DNA of 59,743 nucleotides from an uncultured Ruminococcus sp. (GCA_902798755.1 CADBYC010000007.1:1-59743); one strand, 5' to 3'; numbered from the stretch's first letter, positions 25,636 to 34,730 are shown. Notes: generated by a model not told the origin, from the sequence alone. Numbers and translations are program-made.

Positions 25636-25712
25636 TGGTGGAGACTGCTGGACTTGAACCAGTGACCTCCTGCGTGTGAAGCAGGCGCTCTCACCAGCTG
25701 AGCTAAGCCTCC
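25636..25712 (-). tRNA. tRNA-Val (anticodon CAC)
   Basis: A full cloverleaf can be drawn on the minus strand: acceptor GGAGGCT/AGTCTCC (one G-U), D-arm GCTC/GAGC, anticodon stem CCTGC/GCAGG with loop TTCACAC and anticodon CAC at 34-36, and T-arm ACTGG-TTCAAGT-CCAGC. The 3' CCA is encoded. It reads GUG valine codons. Confidence 0.97.
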
Positions 25713-25906
25713 GTTTCAATTGCTCTATTATTGTACGCTTTTGCGCGCGGATTGTCAAGTATGCAGAAAGAAAACGAAAGTTTTTTCTCTTACGACATAA
25801 AATGAGCAAATTTGAGCAAGCGTTTTAAATTGGCTTGTGCATTATCAATAAAATAATTTAACGCTTTTTAATACAATTCACAAATCGGAGTTTATGTGAC
25901 AGAAAT

Positions 25907-25954
25907 TGATTGAATTTGCTTGACTTTGGTTGCCTGAGTGGTATAATTCAATCA
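25907..25954 (+). promoter_or_regulatory. Promoter and paired operator of the fructose locus
   Basis: TTGACT (25920-25925), 16 nt, TATAAT (25942-25947). A perfect inverted repeat TGATTGAATT (25907-25916) / AATTCAATCA (25945-25954) flanks the promoter, one arm upstream of the -35 and one overlapping the -10. This is a convincing site for FruR autoregulation. Confidence 0.7.
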
Positions 25955-25968
25955 GAGAGGTGAGAGGG

Positions 25969-26718
25969 ATGCTGACCGAGGAAAGATATCAATTGATTCT
26001 TCAGATTTTGAACGACCGAAAAGCCGTTACTGTGTCTGAGCTTTCCCAGCAGCTCGATATCTCCGAATCCACCATTCGGCGCGATCTGAACGCCCTTGCC
26101 GAGATGAGAAAGCTCAATAAGGTTTTCGGCGGAGCGACCGCCCTGAACGAGAATTCGGGTATCTTCGAGACCAATGTCGCGAACCGTGCCGTGAGCATGA
26201 ACGAGGAAAAAACCGCTATCGGACGATACGCGGCGACTTTGATCGGCGACGATGACTTTGTCTTTATCGACGCGGGTACGACCACCCTGAGAATGATCGA
26301 TTTTCTGTCGAACAGCAAGGCGACATTCGTGACCAACGGTATCATCCACGGTCAAATGCTGATCCAGAAAGGGCTCAACGCCTACATGCTCGGCGGACGG
26401 ATCAAACCGCTGACCGAGGCGGTCATCGGCACGATGGGGGTCAAGAGCTTAGAGAACATGAACTTTACCAAAGCGTTCATGGGCACAAACGGCATCGACC
26501 TGTCGGCGGGCTTTACCACGCCCGATATCGAAGAAGCCAAGCTCAAGGAAGCGGCGATCAGCCACAGCTACAGGACCTATTTCCTTGCCGACCATTCCAA
26601 ATTCCGCAAGGTGTGCGCCGTTACCTTCGCACCGTTAAAGATCGGCAGTATCATCACCGATGACTGCCCTGACAATAAATATCATGAGAAAACGATCATC
26701 AAGGAGGTCAAGAAATGA
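25969..26718 (+). CDS. fruR: DeoR-family fructose operon regulator
   Basis: A 249-residue repressor. The N-terminal winged helix MLTEERYQLILQILNDRKAV leads to VSELSQQLDISESTIRRDL, the DeoR recognition helix. The C-terminal sugar-phosphate sensor has DAGTTTLRMIDFL and the LADHSKF motif. In related systems the inducer is fructose 1-phosphate. The start follows a GAGAGG/GAGAGGG purine stretch. Its stop overlaps fruK by ATGA, so regulator and kinase are coupled. The inverted repeat around its own promoter is the likely operator. Confidence 0.92.
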   Translation: MLTEERYQLILQILNDRKAVTVSELSQQLDISESTIRRDLNALAEMRKLNKVFGGATALNENSGIFETNVANRAVSMNEEKTAIGRYAATLIGDDDFVFIDAGTTTLRMIDFLSNSKATFVTNGIIHGQMLIQKGLNAYMLGGRIKPLTEAVIGTMGVKSLENMNFTKAFMGTNGIDLSAGFTTPDIEEAKLKEAAISHSYRTYFLADHSKFRKVCAVTFAPLKIGSIITDDCPDNKYHEKTIIKEVKK

Positions 26719-27620
26719 TTTATACCGTAACGCTCAGCCCGTCGATTGACTATATCGTTCGTATGTCGAGCATGCGCTCTAATGTCACAAACCGTACCGA
26801 CAGCGAAGAGTTCTACTTCGGCGGTAAGGGTATCAACGTTTCTCAGATTCTCGCGGAGCTTGATCTGGAAAGCACCGCTCTCGGTTTCCTCGCGGGCTTT
26901 ACCGGCGACGCTATCGAGAACGGTATCCGCAACAGCCGTATCCGCACCGAGTTCATTCATCTGAATGAGGGCTTTACCCGTATCAATATCAAGATCAAGG
27001 CGGGCGGCGAGACCGAGATCAACGGTCAGGGACCCGATATTCCCGAAGCCGCTCTCGAAGAATTGATGAAGAAGCTCGACCGTATCCAGGACGGCGACAC
27101 GCTCGTGCTCGCGGGAAGTATCCCCAAGACCTGCCCTGATGACGTTTATGAGAGAATGCTCGAGAGAGTCAAGGATAAGAAGATCATGATCGCCGTTGAC
27201 GCGACCCGTCAGCTGTTGGTCAACTCTCTGTCGATGCATCCGTTTTTGATCAAGCCCAACCGTCAGGAGCTGTCCGAGATATTCCATAAGGAAGTCGAGA
27301 CAGCTCAGGACGTCGAAAAGTACGCCGGCAAGCTGCAGGAGATGGGCGCGCGCAATGTTATCGTATCGCTCGGACGCAAGGGCGCGTTCCTGCTCGATGA
27401 AAACGGCGGCACTCATACCTACGGCACTTTGAAGGAGCCGGTTATCAATACCGTCGGCGCGGGCGACAGCATGGTAGCGGGCTTTATCGCGGGCTACCAG
27501 AAGACAGGCGACTATGACTATGCCTTAAAGCTCGGTTCCGCTTGCGGCAACGCGACCTCGTTCCTGCCCGGTCTTGCGACCAGAGCGAAGATCGACGAGG
27601 TTTTCGCGAAGCTGAAGTAA
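26715..27620 (+). CDS. fruK: 1-phosphofructokinase
   Basis: A 301-residue PfkB-family kinase converting fructose 1-phosphate to fructose 1,6-bisphosphate. It starts MIYTVTLSPSIDYIV, has the sugar-binding FGGKGINVSQIL and the C-terminal NTVGAGDSMVAGFIAG with the catalytic Asp. Its place between fruR and the fructose EII gene supports the assignment over tagatose-6-phosphate kinase. AAGGAGG lies within the end of fruR. Confidence 0.95.
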   Translation: MIYTVTLSPSIDYIVRMSSMRSNVTNRTDSEEFYFGGKGINVSQILAELDLESTALGFLAGFTGDAIENGIRNSRIRTEFIHLNEGFTRINIKIKAGGETEINGQGPDIPEAALEELMKKLDRIQDGDTLVLAGSIPKTCPDDVYERMLERVKDKKIMIAVDATRQLLVNSLSMHPFLIKPNRQELSEIFHKEVETAQDVEKYAGKLQEMGARNVIVSLGRKGAFLLDENGGTHTYGTLKEPVINTVGAGDSMVAGFIAGYQKTGDYDYALKLGSACGNATSFLPGLATRAKIDEVFAKLK

Positions 27621-27703
27621 TCATTTCTCCGCTGTGCGCGGGATAATCACATTGTAATCAGTTTATGTGTCATATTAATTAATTATTTGAAAGGAGAGTA
27701 TTT

Positions 27704-29659
27704 ATGCGTATTACTGATTTGCTGAAACGCGAAGGCATTATGGTTAATGCCAATGTTTCAACAAAAAGCGAAGCGATCGACACGCTGGTCAAGCTGCACG
27801 ACAAGTGCGGTAACCTCAATGACGTCGCCGCTTACAAAGCAGGCATCCTCAAGCGTGAAGAGGAAGGCACCACCGCGATCGGAATGGAGGTTGCAATCCC
27901 CCACGCGAAGAGCGCGGCTGTCAAGGCTCCCGCTCTGACCGCCATCACCGTCCAAAACGGCGTTGACTATGGTTCTCCCGAGGGCGATATGAGCAAGCTG
28001 ATCTTCATGATCGCCGCTACCATGGACGGCGACGTCCACCTCGACGTGCTGGCTCGCCTGATGCAGATGCTCATGCACGAGGATTTCACCGACAAGCTCA
28101 AGGCTGCAAAGACTCCGCAGGAATTCCTGAACATCATCGACGCTCAGGAGACCGCTCAGTTCCCCGATGAGGTCGCCGCTCCCGCTCCCGCAGCGAAGAA
28201 GGACGGCTATCAGGTACTCGCAGTTACCGCTTGCCCCACCGGTATCGCTCACACCTACATGGCTGCCGAAGCACTGCAGAAGGCAGGCGACGAGCTGGGC
28301 GTTACCATCAAGGTCGAGACCAACGGCTCCGGCGGCGCGAAGAACGTTCTGACTGCTGCTGAGATCGCCGCGTGCGACGGTATCATCATCGCTGCCGATA
28401 AGAGCGTTGAGACCGCTCGTTTTGACGGCAAGCCCGTTTACTCCACCAAGGTTGCCGACGGTATCCATAAGCCGAAGGATTTGATCAACAAGATCGTCAA
28501 TAAGGAAGTTCCCGTATTCCACAGCGACAAGAAGGCTGACAATTCCGCTGACGCGGGCGGCAACGAGAGCTTCGGCAGAAAGCTCTACAAGCACCTGATG
28601 AACGGTGTATCTCACATGCTTCCGTTCGTTGTCGCGGGCGGTATCTTCATCGCTCTCGCGTTCCTGATCGACGCCCTCTCCGGCGCTCCCCAGGACGGCA
28701 ACTTCGGTTCCGCTACTCCCGTCGCGGCATGGTTCAAGACCATCGGCGGCGTTGCGTTCAACTTCATGCTCCCGATCCTCGCGGGCTTTATCGCACAGTC
28801 TATCGCTGACCGTCCCGGTCTGCTCGTCGGCTTCGTCGGCGGCGCTCTGGCGGCTTCCGGCTCCACCTTCGCGGCTCCCGGCGGCGATTCCACCTCCGTA
28901 TCCGGCTTCTTAGGCGCTCTGCTCGCAGGTTTCATCGCGGGCTGGCTGTTAAAGATGCTCGAAAAGCTCTGCGACCATCTGCCGCGCGCTCTTGAGGGTA
29001 TCAAGCCCGTACTGATCTACCCGCTCGCGGGCTTAGGCATCGTCGGCGTTATGATGTGCGCTGTCAACCCGATCATGGGTATCATCAACACCGGTATGAC
29101 CAACGGCGTTTCCGCTATGGCTCAGAATCCTGCTCTGATCGTTCCGCTGTGTGCGCTGCTCGCGGGCATGATGGCAATCGATATGGGCGGTCCCTTCAAC
29201 AAGGCTGCGTATGTTACCGCTGCAGGTCTGCTCAGCACCGGCGTCATGGGTCAGAACGAAGGCCCCTTCATGATTATGGCTGCTGTTATGATCGGCGGTA
29301 TGGTTCCTCCCATCGCTATCGCTCTGTCCACCACTATCTTCAAGAACAGATGGACTGCTGAAGAGAGAAAGAACGGTCCTGTCAACTTCGTCATGGGTCT
29401 GTCCTTCATCACTGAGGGCGCTATCCCTTACGCCGCGGGTCATCCGCTGCAGGTCATTCCGTCCTGTATCGTCGGCTCCGCTGTCGCAGGCGCTCTGTCC
29501 GCTCTGTTCGGCTGCACCCTGATGGCTCCTCACGGCGGTATCTTCGTACTGCCCACCATCGGCAACCCGCTGATGTACTTCTTAGCGCTGGTGATCGGCT
29601 CCGTCGTCGGTATGCTGATGCTCGCTATCCTCAAGAGACCCATCAACAAGAAGGCTTAA
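27704..29659 (+). CDS. fruA: Fructose PTS transporter, EIIABC
   Basis: A 651-residue membrane protein that imports fructose and yields fructose 1-phosphate. Domain order is A-B-C: EIIA with phospho-His67 in VAIPHAKSAA, a Pro/Ala linker near 157-165, EIIB with phospho-Cys177 in TACPTGIAHTYMAAE, then a multi-pass EIIC from about 290 (GVSHMLPFVVAGGIFIALAF; FNKAAYVTAAG; EGAIPYAAGHP). AAAGGAGAG precedes the ATG. It lies 83 nt after fruK. Confidence 0.97.
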   Translation: MRITDLLKREGIMVNANVSTKSEAIDTLVKLHDKCGNLNDVAAYKAGILKREEEGTTAIGMEVAIPHAKSAAVKAPALTAITVQNGVDYGSPEGDMSKLIFMIAATMDGDVHLDVLARLMQMLMHEDFTDKLKAAKTPQEFLNIIDAQETAQFPDEVAAPAPAAKKDGYQVLAVTACPTGIAHTYMAAEALQKAGDELGVTIKVETNGSGGAKNVLTAAEIAACDGIIIAADKSVETARFDGKPVYSTKVADGIHKPKDLINKIVNKEVPVFHSDKKADNSADAGGNESFGRKLYKHLMNGVSHMLPFVVAGGIFIALAFLIDALSGAPQDGNFGSATPVAAWFKTIGGVAFNFMLPILAGFIAQSIADRPGLLVGFVGGALAASGSTFAAPGGDSTSVSGFLGALLAGFIAGWLLKMLEKLCDHLPRALEGIKPVLIYPLAGLGIVGVMMCAVNPIMGIINTGMTNGVSAMAQNPALIVPLCALLAGMMAIDMGGPFNKAAYVTAAGLLSTGVMGQNEGPFMIMAAVMIGGMVPPIAIALSTTIFKNRWTAEERKNGPVNFVMGLSFITEGAIPYAAGHPLQVIPSCIVGSAVAGALSALFGCTLMAPHGGIFVLPTIGNPLMYFLALVIGSVVGMLMLAILKRPINKKA

Positions 29660-29679
29660 TCAATAGAAAACAATATCGC

Positions 29680-29706
29680 ATGGAGGGGCTTGACCTCTCC
29701 ATGCGC
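29680..29706 (+). other. Intercistronic hairpin between fruA and the HPr gene
   Basis: GCATGGAG-G-GG, CTTGA, CC-T-CTCCATGC, ten of eleven pairs. There is no T-run, so it may stabilise the 3' end of the fruA message instead of stopping transcription. Confidence 0.5.
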
Positions 29707-29731
29707 ACCATATAAAAAGGAGAGATCGAAT

Positions 29732-29995
29732 ATGGTATCCAAAAAAGTAACACTGGTCAATCCCCAGGGCTTCCATATGCGCCCCGCGGACGATTTTGTC
29801 AACGCTGTCAAAAAGTTTTCCTGCAAGGTCACTTTGATGCACAACGGCAAATCCGTTAACCTGATGAACAAGATGTTCATCATCGCCTCCGCTATCAAAT
29901 GCGGTCAGGAGGTCGAGGTCATCTGTGACGGTCCCGATGAAGAGGCTGCGCTGGCTGAGCTGGCAGGCATGATCGAGAACGGCTTCGGCGAATAA
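29732..29995 (+). CDS. HPr-like phosphocarrier protein lacking Ser46
   Basis: An 87-residue PTS phosphocarrier. His15, phosphorylated by enzyme I, is present in NPQGFHMRPAD. Aligning the NGK-VNL block to Bacillus HPr places Asn46 where the regulatory serine should be: this protein reads VNLMNKMFIIAS instead of VNLKSIMGVMSL. HPr kinase could not modify it, so it should not act as a CcpA cofactor. It sits between the fructose EII and enzyme I genes, so it is probably dedicated to phosphotransfer here. AAAGGAGAG precedes the ATG. Confidence 0.92.
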   Translation: MVSKKVTLVNPQGFHMRPADDFVNAVKKFSCKVTLMHNGKSVNLMNKMFIIASAIKCGQEVEVICDGPDEEAALAELAGMIENGFGE

Positions 29996-30013
29996 GTATT
30001 GATCTGACGTACG

Positions 30014-30056
30014 GTCGCTGCGGGGCTTTCATATCTCCCGCAGCGGCTGTTTTTAT
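30014..30056 (+). terminator. Terminator between the HPr-like gene and ptsI
   Basis: GTCGCTGCGGG pairs with CCCGCAGCGGC, followed by TGTTTTTATT. A second hairpin, GATCGCC/GGCGATC (30059-30089), stands between it and ptsI, so partial readthrough is possible. Confidence 0.8.
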
Positions 30057-30116
30057 TTGATCGCCCTGTGATTGCAGGTCAAGGCGATCGCAACATAAGA
30101 AATACGAGGTGAAATT

Positions 30117-31817
30117 ATGATGAAAGGTTTAGGCGCCTCCGAGGGCTACGGTATCGGCAGAGTTTTGCTGATCAGCGAGAAGAATCTCGAGTATACCCCG
30201 AAAGAAGTTGCTGATACAGAAGCGGAGATCATGCGTTTTCGGGCTTCGATAGACAAGTTTACCAAAGATACACTCGCGCAGGCTGAGGCGGTTCGCGCTT
30301 CCGTCGGTCCGAAAGAGGCGGCGATCTTAGAAGGACATATCTCGATCATTGACGATCCTTTCATGCGCGGAGAGATCGAGAATCTGATCAACGCTCACCA
30401 GTGCGCCGAGAGCGCGGTCGAGCAGATGTGCCAGATGTTTATCGATATGTTTATGGCTTCGGGTGATGAGCTGACCATGCAGCGCGCCGCCGACGTCCGC
30501 GACGTCCGCGACAGCGTGCTGTCCATCCTGCTCGGCGTCAACGAGGTCAAGATCAGCGACGCGCCCGAGGGCACCGTGCTGGTCGTCAAGGAGCTGACCC
30601 CCTCCATGACCGCGGGCATCAAGAAGGATAATATCGTCGGTATCATCACTGAGACCGGCTCCCAGACCTCCCACTCCGCGATCTTGGCGAGAGCGATGGA
30701 GATCCCCGCCGTGCTGAGCGTACCGAACGCCTTGGCTCAGCTGAGCACCAGCGAGCAGGTCATCGTCGACGGCTTTACGGGCGACGTCATCACCGCTCCT
30801 TCTGCCGAGGTCATCGAGGAGTATTCCTCCAAGCGCGAGACCTATCTCAGGGAAAAGCGCGAGCTCGAGCTCTATCGCGGCAAGCCCACCGTTTCCGCTT
30901 CCGGCGAAACCTATGAGTTGTGCTGTAATATCGGCACCCCCAAGGACGCGGGCAAGGCGATGGAGAAGGACGGCGAGGGCGTAGGCCTGTTCCGTACCGA
31001 ATTCCTCTTTATGGACCGTTCGACCCTGCCCACCGAGGATGAGCAGTTTGACGCGTACAAGACCGCCGCTGTCGTACTCAAGGGCAAGCCCCTGATCATT
31101 CGTACCTTAGATATCGGCGGCGACAAGGAGATCCCGTATCTGGGTCTTGAAAAGGAAGAGAACCCCTTCATGGGCTTCCGCGCGATCCGCTATTGCCTGA
31201 AGAACCGCGACATGTTCAAGTCGCAGATCAAAGCGATCCTGCGCGCGTCCGCTTTCGGCGACGTCCGCATCATGTTCCCGCTGATCACCGCGGTGGAAGA
31301 GCTCCGCGAGGGCAAGGCGCTGGTAGAGGAAGCAAAATCCGACCTGCGCGCTTCGGGTATTGATTTCAACGAGAATATCCCTGTCGGCGTAATGACCGAG
31401 ACCTCCGCCTCCGGCGTGATCGCCGACCTGCTGGCGAAGGAAGCCGACTTCTTCTCCATCGGCACCAACGACCTGACGGGCTATACGATGGCGTGCGACC
31501 GCGGCAACTCCAACGTCGGCTATCTCTATTCTCCGTTCCAGCCGTCCGTCCTCAGACTTATCAAGAGCATCATCGAGAACGGTGTCAAGGCGGGAATCCC
31601 TGTCGGCATGTGCGGCGAGGCTGCCGCTAACCCGATGATGGTACCGCTGCTGATGAGCTTCGGTCTGACCGAGTTCTCCGTATCGGCTGTATCCGTCCTG
31701 AAGGTCCGCAAGACGATTGCGAAATGGACCAAGGCTGAGGCTGACGAAGTAACCGCCAAGGTCATGGCGATGACGACTGAAAAAGAGATCACGGATTATC
31801 TGAAAACCGTTGTCTGA
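30117..31817 (+). CDS. ptsI: PTS enzyme I (phosphoenolpyruvate-protein phosphotransferase)
   Basis: A 566-residue enzyme that passes phosphate from PEP to HPr. The phospho-His is at residue 186 in TGSQTSHSAILARAMEIPAV. The PEP-binding half has VGLFRTEFLFMDR, a DIGGDKEIPYLG segment, and FFSIGTNDLTGYTMACDRGN with the C-terminal active-site Cys region (GMCGEAAANP). GAGGTG is 7 nt before the first of two ATGs. It completes a self-contained fructose PTS. Confidence 0.97.
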   Translation: MMKGLGASEGYGIGRVLLISEKNLEYTPKEVADTEAEIMRFRASIDKFTKDTLAQAEAVRASVGPKEAAILEGHISIIDDPFMRGEIENLINAHQCAESAVEQMCQMFIDMFMASGDELTMQRAADVRDVRDSVLSILLGVNEVKISDAPEGTVLVVKELTPSMTAGIKKDNIVGIITETGSQTSHSAILARAMEIPAVLSVPNALAQLSTSEQVIVDGFTGDVITAPSAEVIEEYSSKRETYLREKRELELYRGKPTVSASGETYELCCNIGTPKDAGKAMEKDGEGVGLFRTEFLFMDRSTLPTEDEQFDAYKTAAVVLKGKPLIIRTLDIGGDKEIPYLGLEKEENPFMGFRAIRYCLKNRDMFKSQIKAILRASAFGDVRIMFPLITAVEELREGKALVEEAKSDLRASGIDFNENIPVGVMTETSASGVIADLLAKEADFFSIGTNDLTGYTMACDRGNSNVGYLYSPFQPSVLRLIKSIIENGVKAGIPVGMCGEAAANPMMVPLLMSFGLTEFSVSAVSVLKVRKTIAKWTKAEADEVTAKVMAMTTEKEITDYLKTVV

Positions 31818-31832
31818 TAAGAAAGAATGACG

Positions 31833-31865
31833 TAAGGCGTGGGAGCGATCCCGCGCCTTATTTTT
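31833..31865 (+). terminator. Terminator after ptsI
   Basis: TAAGGCG-T-GGGA, GCGA, TCCC-G-CGCCTTA followed by TTTTT. Confidence 0.9.
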
Positions 31866-31912
31866 GCACAAAAAATGATGCATAATTTTTACAGGAATCC
31901 TCAAAGTAAACA

Positions 31913-31941
31913 TAGACTTTACAGGCGGTTTGTATTATACT
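31913..31941 (+). promoter_or_regulatory. Promoter for the BMP-family gene
   Basis: TAGACT, 17 nt, TATACT, about 80 nt upstream of the chosen start. Confidence 0.5.
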
Positions 31942-32022
31942 TTTGGTAGATACAGTCTGTGTATTCACGGCAAAAGCAATGATTGCTTACGGCAGAATGA
32001 TGATGCGGAAAGGTTGATAAAT

Positions 32023-33993
32023 ATGGCTGAAACCTATTACAAGGACGCGTTAAAGCTCGGATTAAAGGAACTGCAGAACCGCAAGTCAAGCGGCGACGCT
32101 GCGCTGCTGCCTGTATTGGATGAGATCCTGCCCGCGGACAAAAGTACGACCGTGGTGAACCTCGGTCTGGTGTCTATCCCTATCAGACAGATCGTCGGAA
32201 CCAAGACCGGCGGCCGTTCCTCCGCCTTCGCGGCGAATTTCATGCCGATATTTGACGAGGATACGGAATTCGCCGTTAAGTGGAAGCATCTGTGCGAGGC
32301 GCATCTCACCGAGGGTATCCATGACCCGATCAAAGCGTTTGAATATATGAACCGCTTCTATGTTCTTGAAGGGAACAAGCGCGTCAGCGTGCTGAAATTC
32401 TTCGGCGCCGATACGATCGAGGGCATCGTGACCCGCATCATGCCTGAGCGCGACGGCAGCGAGGAGGTCGAGATCTACTACGAATTCGTCGCGTTCTATC
32501 AGTACAGTAAGATCAATTTCATTGAATTCTCCAAGCGCGGCGGTTATACCGAGCTGCAGGGGCTGGTCGGTAAGGAGGTCGACGAAAAATGGACGGTAGA
32601 CGACCAGCGTACCTTCGCTGCCGTCTATCACAAGTTTGAGAAAGCGTATATGCAAAGCGGCGGCGCAAAGCTGCAGTCCACCATCGGCGACGCGCTGCTC
32701 AGCTATTTGCAGATCTACGCATATGAAGAGCTGATCTCCGCCGATATCGCCGATATCAAGAAAAACCTGAGCAAAATGTGGGAGGACGTCAAGCTCAACG
32801 ACGCCGAAGAGCCTATCGAGCTGAAAACCGATCCGCCCGAGGAGAAGCCCGCCCCCAAGCAAAATCTGCTCACACGCGTTCTTTCGGCAAATGACCGTCA
32901 CGCCCTGCAGGTCGGCTTTGTCTATGACGGAACTCCCGCCAAGTCCGGCTGGGTGCATGAGCATGAAGAGGGCAGGCTTTATTTGGAGAGGACCTTTGAG
33001 GACAAGATCGACACGCAGACCTATCCCAACGCGCTTGAAGGCGATCCCTACGAGGTGATCGCAAAAGCGATCGAGGACGGCTGTAAGGTGATCTTCACCA
33101 CCTCGCCGCGTCTGGTGCAGGCGAGCGTCAAGGCGGCGGTCGAGCACCCCGACGTGCTGATCCTCAACTGCTCGCTGAACCTGAGCCACCGTTATATTCT
33201 GACCTATTACGCGAGAATGTATGAGGCAAAATTCATCCTCGGCGCAGTCGCGGGTTCTCTCTCTCACAGCGGCAAGCTCGGCTATGTCTGCGACTATCCG
33301 ATCTACGGTCAGATCGCGGGCATCAACGCCTTTGCCTTAGGCGCGCAGATGACGAATCCCCACGCGCGCGTCTATCTGGAATGGTCGTCCGTCAAGGGTG
33401 CTGATGAAGCCGCTAAAGCCCTTGCCGATCAGGGGATCCACTATATCTCCTCACAGGATACCTCAAGGTTTTTGGAGGACGACCGCGATACCTACGGCTT
33501 GTCCTATGTCGACGGCGACGTGAAAAAGGTGCTGGTCGATTCCGTGTGGTGCTGGGGCAAATACTACGAAGAGATCCTCAACCGCTATTTCGATAAATCC
33601 CTGCAGGCGGAGTATGACAAGAGCAACAAGGCGCTCAACTACTACTGGGGCATGTCCGCGGGCGTTGTCGACGTCTGGTGCAACGAATCCCTCGGCGCCG
33701 CCTCCCGCCGTCTGGTCGATTTCCTCAAGGAAAGTATCCGCCAGAATATCTGTATCCCGTTTTTGACCCCGCTCACGCTCCAAAGCGGCGAGGTGATAGG
33801 CGAGGATCAGAAGTCGCTGACCCTCGAGCAGATCATCAACATGGATTATCTTGTCGACAACGTGATCGGTGAGATCCCGCTCTATAATGAACTCAGCCCC
33901 ATGGGCAAGGCGACGGTCGATACCGCGGGCGTAGATAAGGCGCAGAACGATATCGTCAAAGAGGCTGAGAAGAAAGCCGGTGACGAAGCATGA
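32023..33993 (+). CDS. Cytoplasmic BMP-family protein with ParB-like N-terminal region
   Basis: A 656-residue protein without signal peptide or lipobox. Residues about 40-150 look like a ParB/sulfiredoxin-type domain (VSIPIRQIVGTKTGGRSSAF, then YVLEGNKRVSVLKFFGADT). Residues about 295-600 resemble the BMP/PnrA nucleoside-binding fold (LQVGFVYDGTPAKSGWVHEH, CKVIFTTSPRLVQASV, GKLGYVCDYPIYGQIAGINA). BMP proteins usually feed ABC transporters outside the cell; with no export signal, this one is more likely an intracellular sensor. The start is set by homology and an AAAGGTTGA site; an upstream in-frame extension is poor. It overlaps the next gene by ATGA. Confidence 0.75.
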   Translation: MAETYYKDALKLGLKELQNRKSSGDAALLPVLDEILPADKSTTVVNLGLVSIPIRQIVGTKTGGRSSAFAANFMPIFDEDTEFAVKWKHLCEAHLTEGIHDPIKAFEYMNRFYVLEGNKRVSVLKFFGADTIEGIVTRIMPERDGSEEVEIYYEFVAFYQYSKINFIEFSKRGGYTELQGLVGKEVDEKWTVDDQRTFAAVYHKFEKAYMQSGGAKLQSTIGDALLSYLQIYAYEELISADIADIKKNLSKMWEDVKLNDAEEPIELKTDPPEEKPAPKQNLLTRVLSANDRHALQVGFVYDGTPAKSGWVHEHEEGRLYLERTFEDKIDTQTYPNALEGDPYEVIAKAIEDGCKVIFTTSPRLVQASVKAAVEHPDVLILNCSLNLSHRYILTYYARMYEAKFILGAVAGSLSHSGKLGYVCDYPIYGQIAGINAFALGAQMTNPHARVYLEWSSVKGADEAAKALADQGIHYISSQDTSRFLEDDRDTYGLSYVDGDVKKVLVDSVWCWGKYYEEILNRYFDKSLQAEYDKSNKALNYYWGMSAGVVDVWCNESLGAASRRLVDFLKESIRQNICIPFLTPLTLQSGEVIGEDQKSLTLEQIINMDYLVDNVIGEIPLYNELSPMGKATVDTAGVDKAQNDIVKEAEKKAGDEA

Positions 33994-34580
33994 GGATATT
34001 AGCGGTCGCGGACGAGGAGTCAAAGTACCTCTACGACTACTATCGTCCCGGCAAGCTTGACGGCTTTGATCTGATCGTCGCCTGCGGTGATCTGAGCGTC
34101 GAATATCTCGAGTTTCTCGTCACGATGGCGGACTGTCCGCTGGTGTATATCCACGGCAATCACGACGAAAACCAGAAGCGTGTGCCGACAGGGTGCATCT
34201 GCGCGGACGACAAGCTCGTCGAGGTCAACGGCGTGCGGATCCTCGGGCTCGGCGGCTCTTATAAATACCGCAACGGTAAGTATATGTATACCGAAAAGCA
34301 GATGGTAAATCGTATCCGCAGAAGGTGGTTTTCCATCAAGCGGCACAAGGGCTTCGATATCTTGCTGACCCACGCTCCCGCCCGCCATCTCAACGATCTC
34401 GAGACCATTCCGCACAGAGGGTTCGAGTGCTTCAACGATCTGCTCGACAAGTATCACCCGCGCCTGTTCGTGCACGGTCATGTTCATTTGTCCTACAACC
34501 ATCGTATCCCGCAGGAGTGCACCCGCGGCGAGACCACCGTCGTGAACGCCTACGATTACTATGTCATTGATCTGGATTGA
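33990..34580 (+). CDS. Calcineurin-like metallophosphoesterase
   Basis: A 196-residue enzyme. Ligand motifs: an altered first motif (VADEES in place of DxH), ACGDLS, HGNHDEN, LTHAPA and VHGHVH. The usual D-x-H at the N-terminus is replaced by D-E-E, so one metal site may differ. Because its start overlaps the stop of the BMP-like gene, the two products are likely made in fixed ratio and act together. Substrate is unknown; a nucleotide or phosphodiester is a guess from the partner. Confidence 0.85.
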   Translation: MRILAVADEESKYLYDYYRPGKLDGFDLIVACGDLSVEYLEFLVTMADCPLVYIHGNHDENQKRVPTGCICADDKLVEVNGVRILGLGGSYKYRNGKYMYTEKQMVNRIRRRWFSIKRHKGFDILLTHAPARHLNDLETIPHRGFECFNDLLDKYHPRLFVHGHVHLSYNHRIPQECTRGETTVVNAYDYYVIDLD

Positions 34581-34591
34581 ACCGAATAGAG

Positions 34592-34730
34592 CGCCGCTGT
34601 ATAAAACGCAGTCATTGCGAGGGCTTTAGCCCGTGGCAATCCCACACAAGGCAGATAAAGCCTATAGAGATCGTCACGTCGCTTTGCTCCCCGCAATGAC
34701 ATTGGAGCGTTTTTTTACAGCGGCGTTTTT
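34592..34730. repeat. Intergenic repeat nested in a terminator stem, copy 1
   Basis: CGCCGCTGTA-T-AAAACGC (34592-34609) pairs with GCGTTTTTTTACAGCGGCG (34707-34725), with T5 following, an intrinsic terminator interrupted in its loop. Inside (34608-34700) is a repeat bounded by GTCATTGCGAG... and ...CGCAATGAC, containing GGGCTTTAGCCC. A 34-bp stretch at 34608-34641 is identical to the minus strand of 39170-39203. The outer stem can serve the plus-strand phosphoesterase gene and the minus-strand small gene. Confidence 0.7.
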
